Origin: Jackrogersella multiformis
Lineage: Eukaryota; Ascomycota; Sordariomycetes; Xylariales; Hypoxylaceae
Assembly (NCBI GenBank): GCA_902806575.1
Contig: CADCXD010000013.1
Span: 186,001-250,000, forward strand
Direction of reading: 5' to 3'
Length of the DNA: 64,000 bases
In this document: piece after piece, positions 21,601 to 34,481 of the stretch
Position numbering within the stretch: the first letter of the stretch is position 1
Layout: every line of letters starts with the position of its first letter
Program-made: the position numbers and the translations under genes
The notes under the pieces: generated by a model
Told to the model about the DNA's origin: nothing
Database searches by the model: none
The model's input: the letters and a program-made list of their open reading frames with translations, nothing else

Positions 21601-24563
21601 AAAAAGATTATTTTTTTAAAATTAATTTTAAATTAAACGATTTAAATAATAAATGTAATATTATTATATTATAATAATAAATAAAAATCTATAAATTTAT
21701 AAACTTTTTTTTAAATTTTAAAAAGATTAAGTTTAAATTTTTTTTTTTAGAAATATTATATTAATTTAACCTTATATAACTTAAAGAAATTAGTTAATAT
21801 AATAATAATAAAGAATATTAAAATAAATAAAACATTAAAAAACGTTTTTAAATAATTTTATGAATTTATATATATTATAATAAAAGAAGTAAGATAATGC
21901 TTTTTAAATTATTAACCTTAAGATTACGTTATTAATTTTTAAAAAGAAAAAACGTTTTTTTAAAAACCTTTTTACGTTATAAGTAAAAGGAAACTTAATA
22001 CGTTAAAATTATAATTAAATAAAATGCTTAATAATAAACATATTTAAAAGTTAATTTTATCTTATATAATACTTATAATATTTATAAATAAGTTAAATTA
22101 TAAATTATAAAGGCTTAAATAATATTATTGTTTTTATTTAATACCTTATATTTTTAATATTTAAATTATAAGTTTACTTTAAAACCGTAAAATAATTTAT
22201 TAAAATTAAGAAAAGAAATAAATAAAAAATAACCTTTCGATATAAATATAATTTTTTTAAATATTTAATTATATCCTTTAAATTAATTAATATTTTTATA
22301 ATCTTTTAATTTATAATAAATAATATCTTTCGAGATTTTATCGATTTAAATTTTTTATTATATTTAAATAACCTTTTTATTTATATAAATACTATAAAAA
22401 AACATAATAAAATTATTAAAAAAAATCTTAAAAAAATTTATAAAATATTATTTTATAATTAATCTGTAAAAGTATTTTTAAAGAATTTAAAAAATAAACT
22501 TTAATTATATTAATAATTAAAAAACGTTTAAATTATTAAAACATTTTTAATAATTTATTAGCTTTATAAACTTTTATTAGTAATTTATAAAAAAGTTCTC
22601 GGAAATAATAAAATTAATTACTAATATAAATAAAAAAAACAAAAAAGATTAAAAATAAATCGAAAAAATAAATAAATCTTTTAAAAAACTTAAATTCCGT
22701 TTTATTTAAGCCTTTATTATGGTTTATTTTAACCTTTCGAAATAAATTTATATCGAAATTAATGCTTTAAATTATGTTATTAATGCCGTTCTTTTTTAAA
22801 AAAATAAATAAAATAAATTTAAACTTATAATTTATTATTTTTATAAGTTTATACCGGTAAAAATAAATTATAAAATTTATAATAAAGAATTATTAATTAT
22901 AATAAATTTTTTTAAAAAATAATATTAATACTTAAAAAAAATTAAATATCGAATTAAAATTTATTTAAATTATTAAAACCTAACTTATTTTATAATAATT
23001 AAAGTTTTAAATTAACGTTAAATTTAATAAATATAAAAACTTTTATTATATTAATTTATAATTAATTACCGATTAAATAAATAAAATAATAAAACCGATA
23101 TTTTTTTAAAATTATCGTAATATTAACTTAAAAAAAAGAAGTTAAAGATTAATTTATAAAATTAATCTTATAAAATAAATATTTTTTACACTTTTAAGGA
23201 ACTTTATTCGCTTCTTTAATAATTATTTTTATTATATTTAATTAAACTCTCGATTTTATTAAATAATTAAAAAAAGTAATTATTAATAACTTAAAATATA
23301 TTACGTAAATTAAAAATCTTTTTAAAAATATTACTTTATAAAAAAACTTTTTATATTAAAAAAAAACTTTAAATATTTATAAAACTTTAAAAAGAAGTTA
23401 TTTTTATTAAATATAATACTTTTATCGTTAAATATATAAAAATAAATAAAACCTTAAAATTAATTACTTAAAACTTTTAATAATTAAATATTAAAAATAT
23501 TATTTAAAATTATATATAAAATTATTTAAAATATTAATAAAATAAAATCTTTTATTACGTTTTATATAAATATTTTTAATTAATAATAATAATAAATTTA
23601 TTTTTTAAAATAACACACTTTATTTCTTTTAAAGTTAAAAAAAGAATTTAATAACTTAATTAAAATTTTCGTTAAATAATATTAAAAATTACATAATATA
23701 CCTTTAAAAATTATTTTTAATAAAAATTTTAAATTTACGTCTTATATTTAAAAAGACTTTTTTAAATTAATAAATAAATAAAATGCCTTAATTAAATTTT
23801 AAAAATTTATCTTAAAACCTTTATTAATTATAAAATAAATAATTAAAAAAACTTATTTATAATTATAAAATTTATTTATAATAATATTACTTCTTTATTA
23901 ATATAATTAATCCTTTTTTATATTAATTATAATTATCACTCGATAATTTATAATCTTTTTATAAATCTTTTACGTAATTTTAAAAATAAATTATATATAT
24001 ATTAAATAATATAAATATTTAAAATAAAACCGTTAACGAATAAAAAAATAAGTTAATAAACGATAAAAAAATATATTAATCTTTAAAATAAATTAACTTA
24101 TAATATTAAACGTAAAAAATATTAAAATTAAACGCTTTATTAAAAAATTAAATAAAAAGCTTTTAAGTTTTTTAAAAATTTAATAAATAATCTCTTTTAT
24201 CGTAATAAAACTTACTTTTTTTAAAAAATAAAAAATATATAACTTATTTTATATTTTATTTATTAAACTTTATCGCGTTAATAATTAAAAACTTCTTAAC
24301 TTTAATTAAATTTTACGTATAATAACCTTAATAAAATCGAAAAACTATTAAATAAAATAAGTAATAAACTTTATTAAAAATTAAAATAAAATAAAATATC
24401 TTATAAAATAAAAAGATTAACCGGTTAAAAAATATTAAACTTAAAAACCTTATAAATATATATTTAATAAAAGAATAAAAATAATAATTAAACTATTTTA
24501 TAAATAATATATTAATAAACCTCGTAGTTTTATAATTATATAATATATTTAAAAATAAATATT

Positions 24564-24574
24564 AAAAAAAAAAG
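24564..24574 (+). other. Probable polypurine tract of the retrotransposon
   Basis: Ten A residues and a G, four bases before the right LTR. Plus-strand priming sites of LTR elements sit exactly here. RIP will have changed G to A, so the original composition is uncertain. Confidence 0.5.
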
Positions 24575-24578
24575 CTAA

Positions 24579-24890
24579 TATTATATAAATAAACTTTATA
24601 AAATAAAATATAATTAATTTATATAAATTAATAAATATAAAATATATTAAAACTTATAAAATAAAACTATTAAATAAGGTTAATTAAAAAACTTAATTAA
24701 TATATATAAAACTAAATTAATAAGATTAAGAAAGCGCTAATAACGCTTAAAAAGATATTTAGATTATATATATATAAGTTATTACGCCTCGCTTCGTAAG
24801 AAAAAGAAAAAGAAAGCAAGGACCTTAAAACCATAAAGAATTATTATTCAAAATTAAACTACAGTTCCAAGCTCTATTGCCCTTGTCACA
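24579..24890 (+). repeat. Right LTR (312 bp)
   Basis: Ungapped partner of the left LTR. Here the outer (right) part, about 24,770-24,890, keeps its G and C and the inner part is mutated, mirror-image to the left LTR. Ends TTGTCACA and is followed by the target duplication CTACT. Confidence 0.92.
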
Positions 24891-24895
24891 CTACT
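24891..24895 (+). repeat. Target-site duplication, right copy
   Basis: CTACT, identical to 18,376-18,380. It survives unmutated on both sides. Confidence 0.85.
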
Positions 24896-25134
24896 TTAAT
24901 TTGTCAACCTACCTGGCCAAGTATCTGGGCAATTACTATCGATTCACGTTGCTTAGAAGCAATTTTGCTCGGATCTCAGTTATAACACATGTCTTCATTA
25001 TACTTGCTACCTGTAAACGCTAATAAAGTTGGATATCGACTTATGATGTTCCAGCAAATTGAATTTCAGTTGGCCCAATATACACCTTAGTAGCTAACTG
25101 GTCACTCAGGTTTTCTCTCTCTTATCAGGCTGTA

Positions 25135-27441
25135 TTACATCGTATAGCGGAACTATATGGCACACGATGTTAGATCAACCCTCAAAACAAAAAGGGGTCA
25201 ACTTACATAAGGATTCTCGAAGTCAGTGCAATCTTGCTCTCCAAGCTGCTTGCCCCTTTCGAGCCTCTCCTCTTCGGTGATGCCTTGCTCTTGCAGCTGC
25301 TTTTCGCGTCGCCTATTCCGCATTACGAGCACTAGCCGCCACGTGAGGATCAGGAAGAAATCTAACCCGAAGCAAATCGCACAGGCGATGGTACCAGGAA
25401 CATATCGCGGCTTTAAGGGTTGGCGTTAGCCAGGGCCAAGTTCTATGTATAGAGGGGGATAATGGGTGAAGGGATTCGAGCTAGACAGGGAAGTGAGAAG
25501 ACGTACTGCATCTTTCGCCTTGAAGATCTGAGACCCGACCATATTTCCCACACAGTATCCAACAAAGGTGAAGGACGAAGTTAGTGTGCGCTTGGTACGG
25601 CCGGCGACATTCGAAGGGATCAGAGTCCAAGCTAAGAACAGCGCTATCACAAACGGGACAGTGATGAAGTAACTACACATTACGGCCGAGGCCTTCGTTA
25701 GTTGCAGGATTCTCGACTCGGTCTCACCAGGGACGCGGCCCATCTACTACGATGACTTACCCTGCCCACTTGGTCCACTTATACTGAGGTTCGTTCGGCA
25801 GCGTTGACATAATGGCGAAGCCAATTACGGGTGGGATAACGGAAACCATCATGAAATACCTAAGATTCTAGTTTAGCTGCCCTCTTCATGACTTGAGGTT
25901 GGTAAACTTTGTGTTGCGACTCACATGCGCAGGTTCTTTTTCCTACTCGTGATAAGGCCGATGAGGATGAACCACAACACGGACGCGACACTTCTCGGAA
26001 TGTCGAGGAGGATCACCTCTAAGTTGGCTAACGAGCCGTCAGCTTTGCTGCCTTTTTTGCATTAGATAGCGGGTTCTACAGGCAACTTACTAAATCCGGC
26101 GTTGGTATTGATGATGGAGCCGAAAGTGGTGATGCCACCATTAGGCACGGAACCCAAAAACGCATTGATTCCGGCGAACCAGAACTATACGTAGAGAAAT
26201 CGCCAAATCCGTTAGCGACGCGGAGTCAACCTCTCTGCATGGACTACTCCCTCCTAATGAGGGAGGCCAGCGCTCAGGGGTACTCACACATGGGTCTGTC
26301 AGGCATTCTACCGCCTGCTTCCACTTCCACTTCTTAATACCGGTTCGGTCGTGGCCCGTGTTATTCGACAATATGCGCGCGTGGGCAATCTTCTTCTCCT
26401 CGGGCGACAACCACCGAACCTCGGAAGGCGTGCCAAGCAGGAAGAGGCACATGCAGCCGACCAAGATCGTAATACTTCCGAGGAACTACAGCCAGGGATC
26501 GATTCATCGAGCCGTTAGCATAATCCCACCTCCATGTGTCGACGACTCGAATCTCAAGACGAAAAGGGGATTAGGGGTTTTGGCTAACTCACGTAAGACA
26601 TATATCTCCAGGCCTGGAACTCGGAGCCGCGCCTATACTGCACCGAGCCGATGCCGTAGAGAATCAGGTTGGCGATGATACCGAAGCCGGCGTTTGCGCT
26701 CTGGAAGACGAGCGACCGCGATGCGTGCTCACGCGTTGTGTACCAGCTGCCGACGACGAGGATGAAGCCGGGCGAAATGCAGCACTCAAACATTCCCTGT
26801 AGCGCGCGTAGAGTAACGAGCTGCGTGAAGTTCTGCGCGAATCCGATACATAGGACTACTACTCCCCAGCAGAGCATATAGCAGGAGAGCGTGCGACCCA
26901 TGAGGTACCGTTGAAGGATGATGTTGGACGGGAATTCAAAACACAGGTACGTAATGTAGAATGCTGTCGTGAGCCACGAGTATTGCTGTCCATAGAGGCC
27001 GGTATCCTATGTATCGCAGACTGCGTGTAAGCGAATATTCCTAGTCACCTATACGTGATGTTTTGGGTTCGCTGCACCTTTGCAAGACCGAAGGTAGCTT
27101 GTGTTCCGATCGACGTCTTATCCGTCTGCTGGATGCCATAGCAGAGCCACATGAGCGGAAGCAGATACTTATCGGCCTTCCTCTTCAGCTTCTTGTAATC
27201 TTCCTCGGTGTAGTCCGGAGCTGTTTCCTGATGAGCATCTCGAACGTCTGGTTGGAAAATGGAGTGGTGTCTAACCTGAGTCATCTTGAACCTCGCCGTC
27301 CACGATGCTACTTTCCTCACTGACCTCCGTGTTCAAAACCTTCTCCGGGTCCTTCTCTATGTCTTTATCGGAGTCTGTCTGGATCTCTGATGGAGATTTA
27401 ATCTCCGTCGAGAGTGCCGCGATCTCTAACGCTTGCGCCAT
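25135..27441 (-). CDS. MFS transporter, Dal5/Tna1-like anion:cation symporter family
   Basis: Ten exons on the minus strand: 27441..27325, 27227..27078, 27006..26593, 26485..26288, 26184..26091, 26027..25925, 25859..25761, 25672..25507, 25410..25207, 25152..25135. About 520 aa. All phases agree. The first intron is ambiguous: a donor at 27275 with an acceptor before 27220 also keeps frame. Family marks: DYTEEDYKKLKRKADKYLLP before the first membrane span, LAK-DTGLYGQQYSWLTTAFY across a splice, the substrate-path segment RALQGMFECCISPGF, SNVAGRTKRT and VGYCVGNMVGSQIF late, and TDFENPYFRYTM at the C-terminus, reached only with the last 18-nt exon. Relatives import allantoate, nicotinate, biotin precursors or other carboxylates at the plasma membrane. 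Substrate unknown. Its stop is about 240 bp from the retrotransposon, yet the gene is intact. Confidence 0.92.
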
Positions 27442-28867
27442 TGCTAGTGACGGAGCTATAGGCTTCGAAATACGACTTTTGGGAACACTTCAAGAACAAT
27501 GCCTACCTACAGAAAGTCCAGAATACAAGGGGGCATCCTAGATTATATGTATATGAGAGCTCTGTAACTTACACTAGATATGCAACTTACATATACCCCA
27601 CTGAACAGAACGTTGCCACGTTATGGTGGGAAGAGATAGAGCAGATAAGAGCTAAGAGCTAAGAGCTTCGAGATACGCACGGAATGTGGGTGACATATAG
27701 GAACTTGCTTCCGCCTCGGAAGTCCGTACCTATCTCCTAGGACTTTGATATTAAATGAAGCCTGAGTGGCTCTTTTTTCATCAACATGTTGAATATTTCG
27801 GATTTATCTCTTGTAGGTAGCACTATGAACCTTCCAACTATACTCTTAACCTTTATTACGTCTTTAGTTCATCCTTATTCTTGATCGCTTTTCCCATCCT
27901 TTGTAGTTTGCGTATCGGTATTCCACGTGGCGACAGATCGGGCAATACGGGAGGAGATCAATACGCAAGATTATTCCCCTATAACCCCCCTATATCTCCC
28001 ATTTAAAGTGGGGTCCGGGGAACATCACCATAATACTACCATAATACCACCATATTATGGACATTATCTACCTACCTACCTATAGGTATCGCCTCTTCCT
28101 TATCAAATCTGGGTCCGCGCCATACTTCACAACTCGGTAAGTAAACTCGGCCTCGATGCTTATCTAATCTATTCGGAGAAAAGCGGGAGTGACGTGAATA
28201 TAAAAGCCAAGTGAAGCTTAGCATGTAGTGAAGCATGTTAATAGAATATAAAAATAGCTTCGGCCCTAGAATACGGGAGTGTTCAGGGCACAAATCTTGG
28301 AAGTCGATTAGGTATGTTCTCTAACTTACACCATGCAGCTAAGCTAAGGCTACCTTACCTAAGGTATAGATGCAACTATCACAACCTCCATCGCCTCGGA
28401 TACCCACCTGCCTAATACGGACATACACGATATGCTTATCTCGCATTCACCCCTGCCCCTTCTTCTCGGTACCAATAACTTCGCTATTCTCATCGATAAA
28501 GTCGGAATATATATGTTAGTCATGATGATGTCCTCGGCTTCTATTGAGGTATAGTCGGGATATACTATTGAGACTATTAATTTTCAAGAGACGATGTTAC
28601 CCAACCCTAGGACGACTGCTAAAGAGAGGTAGGTATGGACGATGCTTTCGAAAGTAGGTCTTGTATATACGGTTAGATGCATGGTTCGTCGATACAATCA
28701 CGCAAACTGCCTCCTACAATTCAGTCGACTGTTCCCCTTTTCAAAACACCAGTCATCTCACTATGCCATACCATTTGTATCCGGTTTGAATCAATATTAA
28801 TCTCACTCTAATGCCACAGTCATATATGTTTGAGGATATATTAATACAGAAAATAGAAGAATTATCG
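27442..28867. other. Intergenic region between transporter and esterase
   Basis: About 1.4 kb: promoter of the Dal5-like gene and 3' region of the esterase. Repeated CATAATACTACCATAATACC words occur at about 28,025-28,062. A CCTACCTACCTATAGG cluster follows at 28,069-28,088, and more TAGG words lie at 28,340-28,365. No gene seen. Confidence 0.5.
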
Positions 28868-30887
28868 TCACTCCATGATCCATGGCCCTAGATCTGCCCA
28901 CAACTGACACCTTTCACCTCTTCCGCCCTCCCAAGAACTACCATCGGCAACCTTAAAGTCTGCTACTAAAGGATATGACGAGTTGCTGTTGTCAGGAACA
29001 TAACTAGTGACTTGAAGCGTTATCCCGTCGAGAACATATGCCGTCGTGATTGGCTTACCACCGGTCATGTTCAGATTGAGCATCCAGTCACGGCCTGGTT
29101 CTCCCTCCCACTTGGGCCATACCCCGGTACCCGCTGCTGTGATATTTCCGTGGTCTGGGCTGCCTATCTGCAGCTTGGTGAGCGTAGGGTTTCCCCGTAC
29201 TACGAAGTTGCCCCAGATCTCCTGAAAAGCCGTTCGGAATACTTTGTCCATCCCAGTGCCCGTAACGCCTGTCGGCAAGAGCAAGGGCTCGAGGTCGAGA
29301 CCGTGCTGCCCTGGTGGGACAGAGAATTGGTAGTGCCATGCTTCACCTCCTTCCTTTTTCGCGTAACCATCAGCCAGCCAGTAAGATGGACAAGCGAATG
29401 TTACTTCCGCGTACAGGTTGATAGCTGCTTGCTGCCAGCCGAATGCCCATCCAGAATTAGTCGTCGAATATGGCGGGGTTTCGCCGTCGGAGTTGACAGA
29501 TAGACTTGACGTAGTCTCTGGCACGGAATAGAGTATAAAGATATTAGTGATGTTCTCTTCGCTTAAGCGCGGGTAGTTCTCTAAGAGAAATCCCCTCATA
29601 TGACTCTCGCTTGTTATCCCCTGGGGAGTGAAATCCGGTCCATCATTCAGGTTGTTCGACGCTAGAATACGGACACCGTTGAGTTTTCCACCTTTCAGGA
29701 GCTGACTTGAGGGCCTTTCCTGGACAAGTGTCCTATCCGTGACGGGGATGAACGCCCATTGGCCATAGAGTCCCGATGTGCTAATATAGTCGCTAGCGTT
29801 TTGAAGGCTGACAGTGTCTGCTGAAAGTAAGCATTCAAAAACTGATCCGTTGGCTTTAGTTTCGTCCGTGAAACAGCCTACGCTTTCAGCAAAAAGATTA
29901 TAATATCCAGTCGGTCTAGTATCATTGTACTCCCTAGGGTCTTAGTTAGCATATAAACGGCTCTCTACTGTGTGTAGAACTTCAAACTTACCATTGTGTA
30001 GGTAAATAGGGGCTCGAGGCGATGATACCATTGAACAAAGTTGTGTTGTCAACACCTCCATAAGCCATACCGAGCAGCATAGCACCGCCAGCTCCAGCCG
30101 ATTCTCCGCCGACGGTCACTTGCTTCGGATCCCCACCGAAGAGGTGAATGTACTTTTGGACCCATTGCAACGCGAAGTACATGTCATGGATTCCTGCATT
30201 TGGCACTCCCGATTTGGCGAGCTCGGCGGATGAGAGAAATCCAAATGCTCCTAATCGGTACTGGATGGTGACAACGATATACGTATTCCCATTTGTATGT
30301 ATCTGAGGCGATGGGTCAAACCTACTGTTTGCTTGCCCGTATCCACCACCATCTATTCTATTAGAATTGAAAATAGCAGGAGGGGAATGGGTGAGCTTAC
30401 GAATCCAGACTAGAACGGGCAGCATTGTTTTATTGGCTGGAGCCAGAATGTTCATGAAAAGGCAATCTTCGGAGCCTGACGGGGCCAGTATCCTCGGTCT
30501 TTTTTGGTCAGGCGTCTTCGCATGTAACTTTAGGATCTTGGTAGACTTACCCTTGATAAATCCCTGATTGAGGGCATTGTGATGCATATTCAATAGCTGG
30601 AATCACTTGACTTCGATCTTGAGTGGGTGGTTGAGGTAACTGCCATCTTAACTTGCCAATAGGGGGAGCAGCATATCTTATCCTACACAAGCATCGTTAA
30701 CAAAGTTACCCATATTTTAGGAAGCTATTGGAATAGCATACCCTTTGTATATATTTAGGTCGTATGTATCATTGTAGTATCCTTGATATAAGGAATATCC
30801 AAGATCGACACTTGGTGCTGGTAGAGTTTGGCTCCAGCATAAACGGAAGATTAATGTTACAAGAATCCAGGGTGTCTTTGGGAACAT
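28868..30887 (-). CDS. Secreted type-B carboxylesterase/lipase (alpha/beta hydrolase)
   Basis: Five exons: 30887..30742, 30682..30551, 30498..30401, 30352..29992, 29933..28868. 600 aa, typical for fungal type-B carboxylesterases. A signal peptide is likely (MFPKTPWILVTLIFRLCWSQ). Conserved order: GIRYAAPPIGKLRW after the first intron, QCPQSG, SEDCLFMNILAP, oxyanion loop HGGGYG (His126-Gly131, its His split by the third intron), nucleophile GESAG with Ser210, and a late HGLD fitting the catalytic histidine region. The intron 2 acceptor at 30,499 was preferred over one at the open-frame boundary because it alone keeps frame into GPRILAPSGSEDC. Hydrolyses carboxylic esters outside the cell; substrate open (lipids, plant esters, mycotoxin esters). 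Neighbouring transporters suggest an uptake route for the released acid, as inference. Confidence 0.92.
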
Positions 30888-32734
30888 TTTAAGAGCACGA
30901 GGTAAGCATCCAAAATATTAGGTTACTCGTATGATAGAAACGTTGGTAGTTATGAGATAAGACGACGGCAGCCACCTGAACTGTATAAATACGCGAGATC
31001 CATTAGACTCGCTGGCGAAGTGAGTTTCAGCTATAAGGAACTCCTCGGCTTTGGCCCCCAGACACTGCAAGTGAATATATGCAGTCCTGTGAATGCATGA
31101 CATGAAAATACCTATTAGTGCTTAGCAATATACAGTATCACACCGAAATTGTATAGCTAAGTAAGTATATATAAGGGATCCTAGTCAAAGGTGCTTAATC
31201 CGAATGGTAAATGACAGAGCGCAGCAAGCAATCGTCACTCTAAGTCGGTCGGCTGCGGCAAATATGCCAGGATACACATGGCTTATTAGCCTTTCAGCCT
31301 TTCGTTTTGCTCTTGTGACAGTTTACTACCTGCTACTGTAGATATATATCTTCTGGTACAAGCTACATGTTCCTTCTTCGATCTAATTTTCCGTTTCTCA
31401 AATACTGTAATATGTATCATAGGATAGTAGTTGTATTTTCCTAATCACTGAATTGCAAATAGTCCCTATAGAGTGTGTTTGTTAAAAAGATATTTTCACA
31501 TACATTAGGTATTTGTATGTATCTTTGAAGCCTTCCGCCGCATAACTGCAGTGCCACTACACACTGGGTACCATCAATTTTCTGACAGCATGGTTGCCAT
31601 GGCGTTCAATAGTCCAATCAGCAAAGAAGAAATGTTATCACACGCTTCTGTATGTACGACAAGCCCTGCTGTTTAAGTTTAGGCGTCAATAATTGGCTTC
31701 GTGGCGAAAAGAAGGAATGTGGCTTTGAAAAATGTCATAAATTCGCGAAAGCTGCCTTGGTTTTTTCCCCAAGAACTGCATTGCGGCAGCGGAAAATACG
31801 CCCGAGGCGTCTTGTTATGCTGCCTATCTCATAATACAAAACCAATGAACATTTATCAATTAAGCTAATGACGCCACTGGAGTAAGAAATGTGCCACTAT
31901 CCATCCTTTATCTCAGACTGAGGATACGACTTGAGGCTTACACAAAGACAAATCAAGAGGACTAAAAAGTCTTTACATATTATTGTGGATTCATACCTCG
32001 CTAGAACAAAGAGTAAATCCGCCTTTACAAAGGTTCTAAATTCCTATTTAGAGGTCTAAAGCTCGGGGCTCCAATAGATACATTTATTCTCCTAAAGTTA
32101 TCAAAATTTACCACGGGGAATTTCGAACGATAAACAAACTTGAGCCCAAGACGTAATAAAAAAATATTACATATCAGAAAATAAAAAAATGAGTTCAGTA
32201 CTCAATGCAGTTAACTTGCCTACGTCACAATGGACCTCATCACAGGACGGCGGTCGGATTGATTGGGGAAGCTGTGTGGTAATGTGAAGATATATAGGGG
32301 AACAAAAGGGGGTAGTTGTGAGTCATGATAGGGGGTTGTGAGTTATATTAATAGGGGATAAATCCTTTTCAAAATTAGGGCCTTAATGGGGCGCAGACCT
32401 CAACCATAAAATGAAATAACACACAACATAACATAGGTAATTTGGAATTTCTTCGGGATTGGTATTAACATACGTTTTACGATGTATTATATCTGTAGAA
32501 TCCCGTCATTTCTTTTCAAGAAAATGAAAACCAGCGTATCCGATCGGTCCCTATCCATTTTAGGTACCTAGAACATAAAAACATGCATCCATATCTGCTA
32601 AGTCTATATACTCTAGGTACTCAACCCAAAAAACCGAGTTCCTAATGGTGAAGCGTAAGTGTGTACGTTGCCATTTCATTTAACATAGAGCAATGGCTAA
32701 AACATACACAATACGTGTGTGGAATCCTATAAAA
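30888..32734. other. Intergenic region, AT-rich
   Basis: About 1.85 kb between the esterase start and the next minus-strand stop. The part next to 30,887 should hold the esterase promoter, including a CGGTCGGCTGCGG stretch near 31,240 that could bind a Zn2Cys6 regulator (weak). Open frames at 30,918-31,103 and 31,652-31,834 lack protein character. Confidence 0.5.
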
Positions 32735-34481
32735 CTAATGTGATTTCGGCGATATAGCTTCCCTTGGTAGATCTGACGGCGATAAGGCTTCTTCAACATC
32801 AATGCCAGCTGAAGTCATCGGTTCTCCTTTTGGCGTATCATCTTTCCTTATGCTCCAACCTTTAGACCAGCCTATCCAACCCGTTTCCCTTGGACCCCTA
32901 ATTATACCAATAATTATAGCCACACCAATAAAGGCGATATTGGAACTTCCACTCCAAACCCAGCCTCCCTGGGAATATAATCGGTTCCCTACAGCCGTGC
33001 CCGTGATTTGCCCACCGAAGGCAAAAACCATATAGACAGTATTTATACGATTCCTAGCCTTGGGATCCAAGTTATAGATGTTACTCCGATTAGCGGTGTG
33101 TGCAAAGTTTGCCCCTGAATCCATCATGATGGCATGTATTATGGGACCCGCCACCGTGAAGCTTCCGATAAAAGTAGAGATCACGATGCCCACAAACTCG
33201 AACGCGAGACCAAGAACAACGGAGAAGAGGAACACATATCGGTCAGTGATGAGCCGAGACCAGACCGGCGCAAGTGCAACGACCACGATACCAATAAAGG
33301 CAAAACATCCAATCACGAGTGAGGAATACTCATACGGCGGTGATGCGAGGAGAAACGTTAAGGTAGTCCAAAAGGAAGTGAATGCGGCGCTGAGCATGAA
33401 TCCAATGATACACGCTTGGGTAAGTAGAGGCTCTGTAACAACCATTACTGCCATCCCCCATAGAACTTTGAAGTAGTTGAGCCCTATGTTCTTTGTAGGA
33501 TAATCTGGCAGGAAGAAAAAGAGCAGCACCAGCGTTAGGTATTGCGCCGCGAATGCTAGCCAGTAGATATTCCTCCAAGATGTGAAGTTAGCCACTATAC
33601 CTGATAGGACTCTGGCAATCAGTAATCCAAGTGCTAACCCTGAAACAACGATAGAAAGTGAACTAGCTCGGCGATGGGCAGGTGCCAGGTCGCCAACCAG
33701 CGGCAGCATTAGTTGCGGAGTTACCGTCCTACTTAAATGTCAGACTGAAAAGTGAAAAGGGGGAAGTATACTGAAATGACAGTCAAGAGCAAATACTTAC
33801 CCAACTCCGCAGAGAAATGACAAGCTAATGAACACCTCGAAGTTTTTCGTAAGGCACAAGCCGATCCACTGTATGGTATTAGCAGATAATCCTAGGGATT
33901 ACAGATGAACAGCATATATAGGTAATCACGTACGGCGGTTGCTGTCGCCCATATCAAGAAAAGGATGAATGGCCTGCGTGGAACCATATCTGCCAAGGGA
34001 CATAAGAAGAGTAGGCCAACTGCATATCCCGCCTGGGATAGAGTAGCAACGTCGGAGGCTCGCTCGTAGCTCACGTGGAACTCCTCGGCTAGGACATTTA
34101 AAATAGGTTGCGCATAATACAAGTTCGCAACAGTAAATGTTCCACTCTATCGCAGGTCAGCTCAGGGGTAGGCGAGTAAGGAATAAATAAAGCCGATGGA
34201 TAGCATACAAAAGCTAGGAGAATATTCATCGACAATGTGAAGCTAGGCGGGTTCTTTGGATCGTAACGACAGCGTCGTGGCATCCAGTTTAATATCTTCA
34301 TCGCCATAGCTAACAAGTTCCTCCCCTTCGAGTCGTAAAGAGCCGTCGCTGATGGCGCTGGATTGCTATTTCGCTCATTCGTCTCGGCATTTTCTTGACT
34401 TGATATAACGATGTCTTCTGTATTATCTTCTCCAAGGGCCGACTTCTCAGGCTGGTCTTTGTCTTCTCTATTCGTAGCCAT
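32735..34481 (-). CDS. MFS transporter of the bacterial-type YnfM/DHA1-like group
   Basis: Four exons: 34481..34209, 34146..33934, 33868..33801, 33728..32735 (introns 62, 65 and 72 bp, all phases consistent). 515 aa. A polar N-terminus of about 75 residues is followed by the first span across intron 1, giving SGTFTVANLYYAQPILNVLAEEF. The YYAQPIL signature with a following LSQAGYAVGLLFLCPLAD loop is the pattern I associate with bacterial YnfM-like efflux carriers and a minor group of fungal ones. Later: PLVGDLAPAHRRASSLSIVVSG and LDPKARNRINTVYMVFAFGG. Twelve spans are expected. Likely exports or imports a small organic molecule in exchange for protons; substrate unknown. It diverges from the next MFS gene across 2.5 kb. 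Confidence 0.88.

Larger units (their letters stand above)
18381..24890 (+). mobile_element. RIP-inactivated LTR retrotransposon, 6510 bp
   Basis: Bounded by 312-bp direct repeats (18381-18692 and 24579-24890) that start TG and end CA, flanked by the 5-bp direct repeat CTACT. An A-run with a final G (24,564-24,574) just before the right LTR is in the position of a polypurine tract, so the 5' LTR is probably on the left. The interior is about 85-92% A+T in sampled lines, with no open frame of 60 codons or more on either strand. CpA is rare and TpA abundant, as expected from RIP. Total length fits Ty3/gypsy or copia elements, but no gag or pol motif survives, so the superfamily is open. A primer-binding site cannot be read. 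Confidence 0.92.

Noticed and set aside
18447..24870. LTR ends placed at TGTTGGAAC...GTTCCAA
   Set aside because: This inner inverted pair looked like LTR termini, but the homology continues outward without a gap to TGTCATACGG and TTGTCACA, where a 5-bp direct repeat (CTACT) flanks both sides. The outer boundaries are the correct ones.
18381..24890. AT-rich block as inserted mitochondrial DNA or centromere core
   Set aside because: Paired LTRs, target duplication and transition-only differences between the LTRs are explained by a RIP-mutated retrotransposon. No mitochondrial gene or satellite array is seen.
30551..30593. Esterase exon read as starting MNMHHNALNQGF
   Set aside because: That frame is not the family frame. 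The conserved QCPQSG reading with the intron at 30,499-30,550 restores both flanking conserved segments.
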